From a bacterium (lineage in GTDB: Bacteria > Babelota > Babeliae > Babelales > JABDEC01): a stretch of 7,551 nucleotides of DNA. Position 1 is the stretch's first letter. Each line of letters starts with the position of its first letter. A program made the translations under genes and the position numbers. Shown piece after piece: positions 4,335 through 7,551 of the stretch. Below the pieces are notes generated by a model. That model saw only the letters and a list, made by a program, of their open reading frames with translations. It made no database searches and was not told the DNA's origin. The DNA lies in NCBI GenBank assembly GCA_947481115.1, contig CANKEI010000042.1:1-7551 (forward strand). The letters are read 5' to 3'.

Positions 4335-6767
4335 ATGAAAGTTAACATGCGTTTAAAAATTTTGTTAGCCCTTTGGATTAGTATAAACCTGTTTAGCACC
4401 AGCTTAATTTTAACAGCTGAACCTGTAAAGTCCCCTGTCGCTGCCCCTATCTTAGCTATTGAAAATAATTCTGAACTAGAATCGCAACTATTACTGGCCG
4501 CCTGTGATAAGTCTTATGAGCAATTTAATCAAGTCGAAGCGTTATTAGAGCGCTTAGTCTTAGTTTCTAATCGCAATACGATTAAATTAGCACCGGCTAA
4601 ACAAGCTCAAGTTAGGCTTAAGATTATTGAATTGCGCCAGTTAGTGAATAATTTTAAAAATAATATCGCCATGAGCAGCTCACCTATGGATATTGCCTTA
4701 TTTACACAGGCCAATACTTTATTTTTAAATATTATTGCTCAGGGTCTAAAAGCCGGCTTACAAGCTTGGCCGACTCCTGATTTAAGCAGCTTGGAAACTG
4801 AATTTGCTCGCGGCGCCAAAGTACCTAGCCCAGCGCAAATTATGCAAAAAGTAATTGCTAACCAAGCTATTTTAGAACAAATCACCGAAGATTCGTATCA
4901 TGTTGGTACTAACCACTATCAAAGAGCTTATAAAAAATTATGTGCCCGTCTTGGTTTCTGGTGGGACAAAGCTGCTAAGCCACAATATTTAATTCCTGCC
5001 GCAACGGTAAGCTATGGAGCTTATCTGAAATTTATTCCCAAAGATAATTGGCTAGCACAAGGCTTTAACTTAGCTAGTGTCGATATTAATAACCCTAAGG
5101 TCGTGGCTGGCGGGATTGCCATGAGCGCTATTATGCCTAGTATAAAAGAATACACCAAAGACTATGTTGGCAATTGGTTAACATATACCATGCTTGGTCT
5201 AGGTCTGGGTATCGATAAATTTAAAAGAGAAAGTGAAGGACGTATCGATCAGCACACTCCATTTGACCAGAGTTTGCAAGCTACTATTTTAGGCTTATAT
5301 ATCGCGATCGCTTCTAAAGATAAATCAGGTTTAATTGGCCCTTGGGTTAAACACAAAGCAATTAATTTACAGGAAAAATTACAAGGGATGCCAATTACCA
5401 AAACTGCCACTGAAAAGTTTAAAGAAGAAAATATGCCGCTAGTAACCTTCGATGATATTATTGGCAATCAAGAAATCAAAGCTAAATTTAAATTATTAGC
5501 AGACTATATTACTGATCCAGAAAAATTTGATTCGGCTGGTTTAACCCCGGAACGCGGCTATTTATTAGTTGGTGGCTCACGGGCTGGCAAAAGTTTTATG
5601 GCTAAGGCGCTTTATGGCGAAGTAAAAAGATTAAAGAAAGACGATGAACGTTTTTGCAGATTTGCTCAAATTCACGCATCTTACATCAATACTTATGGTT
5701 TTAAGGTGGCCATGGATGCGATTAGAGCTGATGGACCATGCATAGTTTTTATCGACGAAATAGATTTATTAAACCTAAATCGTGATGATCATGGTAAACC
5801 TAACGAACTTTTAAGTTCAATGTTAACCTGGATGGGTGGCGAAGTTGAAACTGATCCAAATAAACAGATGATTATTATAGCCGCAACTAATCGACCAGAT
5901 AAAATCGATCCAGCTTTACGGCAACATGGCCGCTTTGGTGAAATTATTCCGTTCCGTTATCCGACTTACGATGAAAGACTGGAATTTTTAATCAAAAAAT
6001 TAAATAAAAATGGCATCATGTTATCGATGGATATGATTAAACAGATTGCGCAAGAAACTGATAACTGTCCCTATGATGATCTAGGCGCAATTATGAACAG
6101 TGCTTTACAGTTAGCTTTTTGCGAACATCGCCCAGTAGAACAGCAAGATTTCCAAAATGCTTTAGATCAAAATGTGCATCATATCGCCAATAATTGCCAA
6201 GCTTTAATGTTAACTGAACAAGAAATAAAAACCGTGGCAGCCCATCAAGCGGGTCATGCTTTAGCGGTCCATTTATTGCAACCAACCGAACGCATTAGCA
6301 TGGTAACTACCGAACCGATCAATCAACCTGTGCCGGAACAGCCCGCCAAAAATCACAGCTTGTATCAGCCGAGCGTGCAGCATGGCACTACTTTAACTTA
6401 CCCAATGGCACCACGTAGCCAATTTCATAATCAGGCGCAATTGATCCAGTTAGCGCAGCTAGAATTAGCCGGCCATATTGCGCAAACGCTTTTATTGGGA
6501 ACTTGTTCTTATACATATAATAAGTTTTCACAAGATCGTGCGTTAGAATTAGCGCTGCAAATTACCCTAGATGGCCTGAATATTGCCAGCCTGTCTAAGC
6601 AAAATTTAGCAGTTAAAAAAGACGCTGCGCTCGCTTTACTTGAACAGCTTAAGCACGACACTGCCCAGCTTTTAGAAGCTAATAAAACTAAGCTTGAACA
6701 GATTTATGCCACGCTATTAAAACAAAAAACTATTCGTGAAGCTGATTTCTACGATCTAATTACTTAG
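4335..6767 (+). CDS. FtsH-like AAA+ membrane protein with inactive M41-type site (HQAGH)
   Basis: An 810-aa protein with FtsH order. A signal peptide or membrane helix (7-27; site near LTA-EP) leads to a long helical region (about 40-350) unlike the short FtsH periplasmic domain. An AAA+ module follows (about 368-620): Walker A GGSRAGKS (413-420), Walker B IVFIDEID (470-477), sensor-1 ATNRPD (517-522) and GRF (532-534). An M41-like domain occupies about 628-810. The zinc motif HEAGH is HQAGH (637-641), so the catalytic Glu is Gln, while both His and the probable third ligand D734 (SQDRALELA) remain. The pore loop is shortened around NTYG (452-455), and the second arginine-finger position is Glu (E536). 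ATP-driven unfolding without proteolysis is inferred. The start has a good Shine-Dalgarno, GAGG (4324-4327), 7 nt upstream. The stop is doubled (TAGTAG). Topology of the N-terminal half is uncertain. Confidence 0.88.
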   Translation: MKVNMRLKILLALWISINLFSTSLILTAEPVKSPVAAPILAIENNSELESQLLLAACDKSYEQFNQVEALLERLVLVSNRNTIKLAPAKQAQVRLKIIELRQLVNNFKNNIAMSSSPMDIALFTQANTLFLNIIAQGLKAGLQAWPTPDLSSLETEFARGAKVPSPAQIMQKVIANQAILEQITEDSYHVGTNHYQRAYKKLCARLGFWWDKAAKPQYLIPAATVSYGAYLKFIPKDNWLAQGFNLASVDINNPKVVAGGIAMSAIMPSIKEYTKDYVGNWLTYTMLGLGLGIDKFKRESEGRIDQHTPFDQSLQATILGLYIAIASKDKSGLIGPWVKHKAINLQEKLQGMPITKTATEKFKEENMPLVTFDDIIGNQEIKAKFKLLADYITDPEKFDSAGLTPERGYLLVGGSRAGKSFMAKALYGEVKRLKKDDERFCRFAQIHASYINTYGFKVAMDAIRADGPCIVFIDEIDLLNLNRDDHGKPNELLSSMLTWMGGEVETDPNKQMIIIAATNRPDKIDPALRQHGRFGEIIPFRYPTYDERLEFLIKKLNKNGIMLSMDMIKQIAQETDNCPYDDLGAIMNSALQLAFCEHRPVEQQDFQNALDQNVHHIANNCQALMLTEQEIKTVAAHQAGHALAVHLLQPTERISMVTTEPINQPVPEQPAKNHSLYQPSVQHGTTLTYPMAPRSQFHNQAQLIQLAQLELAGHIAQTLLLGTCSYTYNKFSQDRALELALQITLDGLNIASLSKQNLAVKKDAALALLEQLKHDTAQLLEANKTKLEQIYATLLKQKTIREADFYDLIT

Positions 6768-6778
6768 TAGCCATAATA

Positions 6779-6849
6779 CAGGAATTATTGCTTTGATAAC
6801 ACCATTAGGCCAGCTAAGTTATAATTCTAAACTGTCCTAATAATTTCTG
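6779..6849. terminator. Long-loop inverted repeat between convergent genes
   Basis: CAGGAATTATT (6779-6789) and AATAATTTCTG (6839-6849) are reverse complements with one mismatch, about 49 nt apart, in the gap between the convergent AAA+ and cysteine-rich genes. It could form a shared 3' structure on either transcript. The loop is long and there is no U tract, so the terminator call is weak. Confidence 0.22.
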
Positions 6850-6859
6850 GTATCCAAGA

Positions 6860-7120
6860 TCACTTTTTAACTTTTAACCCCGCTATTGAATCAGAGCAAC
6901 CATTACCAGTCCAGCTTCCATTATGACAAGCGCAAGGAGGATTACCGCCGACAAAGTAGGAACTACCAGGACACATACAGTTACCACCCCAGAAGCCACA
7001 GACCAATGGCGACTCACACTCATCGGAGAGGGCGCAATAGTCCCCCTCGCCTCCTGATAAATCTGTCTGAATTAACATAACTGAGCTCAAGAAAATTAAA
7101 CTTAAAAATATTTTCTTCAT
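6860..7120 (-). CDS. Small secreted protein with eight cysteines, unknown function
   Basis: The 86-aa product starts at ATG 7118-7120 (MKKIFLSLIFLSS). That start has GGAG 9 nt upstream and is followed at once by a signal peptide (hydrophobic core about residues 4-17, cleavage near residue 22). The frame stays open upstream to ATG 7184-7186, but that extension would bury the signal peptide and start upstream of the predicted promoter. The mature part has eight cysteines (29, 35, 41, 48, 50, 63, 65, 75), spaced x5, x5, x6, x1, x12, x1, x9, and many Gly. This suggests a compact four-disulfide fold. The CxxxxxC...CG...CxC pattern recalls eukaryotic EGF-like or Dickkopf-like knottins, in pattern only. 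It must fold outside the cytoplasm. No family recognised. Confidence 0.72.
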   Translation of the reverse strand: MKKIFLSLIFLSSVMLIQTDLSGGEGDYCALSDECESPLVCGFWGGNCMCPGSSYFVGGNPPCACHNGSWTGNGCSDSIAGLKVKK

Positions 7121-7160
7121 AGACATAATCTCCATTTCAGTAAAAACCCAGGCCCTTGGA

Positions 7161-7186
7161 ATTATAAATTTTGGGACCTGTATCAA
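7161..7186 (-). promoter_or_regulatory. Candidate promoter of the eight-cysteine protein gene
   Basis: On the minus strand a perfect -10 TATAAT (7161-7166) follows TTGATA (7181-7186) by 14 nt, shorter than the usual 16-18. Transcription would start near 7154 and give a leader of about 34 nt before the ATG at 7120. The short spacer suggests a weak or activator-dependent promoter, or a different -35. Confidence 0.4.
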
Positions 7187-7211
7187 TTCTTACTGTAATA
7201 CTAGCTTAGCT

Positions 7212-7235
7212 GAGAGAGAGAGAGAGAGAGAGAGA
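7212..7235. repeat. (GA)12 dinucleotide microsatellite
   Basis: Twelve uninterrupted GA units, followed by AGAG, stand in the gap between the divergent cysteine-rich gene (start 7120) and Rpn-like gene (start 7404). The tract lies about 25-50 nt upstream of the -35 of the cysteine-rich gene. Perfect dinucleotide tracts of this length are uncommon in bacteria and prone to length change by slippage. The remaining 7236-7346 shows no gene or clear structure. Confidence 0.9.
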
Positions 7236-7346
7236 AGAGTTTGGTTGATTTTTGTGACAAATAGCGATCTGGGCGAGTGATTGCGAATGAGATTTGAGGG
7301 CTACTTATGGTCTAAAATGGGCTTAACCAGAAGTTTTTGGGATTTA

Positions 7347-7376
7347 TTGAACTATTGGCCTATCTAATGTTATGCT
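7347..7376 (+). promoter_or_regulatory. Candidate extended -10 promoter for the Rpn-like gene
   Basis: TTGAAC (7347-7352; 4 of 6) and TATGCT (7371-7376; 4 of 6) are 18 nt apart, with TGT just before the -10 making an extended -10. A start near 7383 gives a leader of about 20 nt containing AGAGGA (7391-7396). Confidence 0.42.
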
Positions 7377-7403
7377 TATCTTAATAACCTAGAGGACCAA
7401 AAT

Positions 7404-7551
7404 ATGAACTATCTAAGCCCTAAATCTGATGTAGCTTTCAAAAAATTATTTGGCAATATCGCCCATAAAAATATTTTAATCAGCTTCTTAAATAGCGTAT
7501 TAAAACGCCCAGAGCACTTAAAAATCATAGACGTGAGCATTAACGATCCAG
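7404..7551 (+). CDS. Rpn family PD-(D/E)XK nuclease/transposase-like protein, N-terminal part
   Basis: ATG at 7404 has a good Shine-Dalgarno (AGAGGA, 7391-7396) 7 nt upstream. The 49 visible residues carry the typical start of the Rpn/PD-(D/E)XK transposase-like family: SPKSDVAFKKLFGN (5-18), then NILISFLNSVL (23-33), then IIDVSINDP (41-49), matching the family pattern of a lysine-phenylalanine core, ISFLN and a V.I.DP strand. Rpn proteins (RpnA-E of E. coli) are DNA endonucleases that promote RecA-independent recombination, often multicopy and horizontally moved. The catalytic Asp/Glu/Lys motifs lie beyond the right edge, so activity and intactness cannot be judged. It is divergent from the cysteine-rich gene across the GA repeat. 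Confidence 0.85.
   Translation, partial: MNYLSPKSDVAFKKLFGNIAHKNILISFLNSVLKRPEHLKIIDVSINDP

Noticed and set aside
6793..6825. Promoter-like TTGATA and TATAAT on the plus strand after the AAA+ gene
   Set aside because: The spacer is 21 nt, too long, and no plus-strand gene follows closely. The overlapping plus-strand frame at 6886-7080 has no coding character and is antisense to the secreted protein gene.
7150..7178. Possible hairpin GGCCCTTGGAATT with AATTTTGGGACC
   Set aside because: Pairing needs several mismatches and bulges, and it overlaps the likely -10 of the cysteine-rich gene, so a distinct regulatory RNA structure is not supported.
7121..7186. N-terminal extension of the eight-cysteine protein to ATG 7184-7186
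   Set aside because: It would place 22 residues before the signal peptide and start translation upstream of the predicted transcript start. ATG 7118-7120 has a GGAG at good distance.
7404..7551. Complete insertion sequence at the right edge
   Set aside because: No terminal inverted repeats or target duplications are visible, and Rpn family genes commonly stand alone despite the transposase label.

Overview
The window is AT-rich bacterial DNA, densely coded on both strands, with an unusually high share of exported or membrane-anchored products. Several features fit an intracellular or host-dependent bacterium: many small signal-peptide proteins, FtsH-like and M48-like membrane proteins with altered active sites, a thioredoxin reductase-thioredoxin fusion beside a deoxynucleoside kinase, and an Rpn-type PD-(D/E)XK gene. 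Candidatus Dependentiae (TM6/Babeliales) is my best guess. It rests on overall character, not on a marker gene, and is held with moderate to low confidence. No rRNA, tRNA, CRISPR array or complete insertion sequence is visible.

Layout. Positions 1-199 are non-coding, with divergent promoter-like sequences and an imperfect inverted repeat. Positions 200-1051 (+) encode a three-helix membrane protein recognisable as an M48-type peptidase whose HExxH is RExxR. Positions 1108-1993 (+) hold four small exported proteins in a row (58, 42, 99 and 44 aa). The last three look like one transcript from a good extended -10 promoter and, for the first of them, a strong GGAGG ribosome site. Positions 4239-2101 (-) form a two-gene operon: a membrane-anchored thioredoxin reductase-thioredoxin fusion, then a P-loop deoxynucleoside kinase-like protein 6 nt behind it. 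Positions 4335-6767 (+), divergent from that operon, encode an 810-aa exported or membrane AAA+ protein with the FtsH architecture but HQAGH in place of HEAGH. Positions 7120-6860 (-) encode a small secreted protein with eight cysteines. Upstream of it lies a (GA)12 microsatellite. From 7404 (+) an Rpn/PD-(D/E)XK family gene begins and runs off the right edge.

How it may fit together. The thioredoxin system supplies reducing power, for example to ribonucleotide reductase, and a deoxynucleoside kinase salvages DNA precursors, so the minus-strand operon makes sense as dNTP supply. The two protease-like membrane proteins both keep their fold signatures but lose catalytic residues, so they look like pseudoproteases with chaperone, adaptor or regulatory roles (inference). 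The run of small exported peptides and the disulfide-rich protein are the least explained content and the best candidates for undescribed biology, possibly acting at the envelope or on a host.
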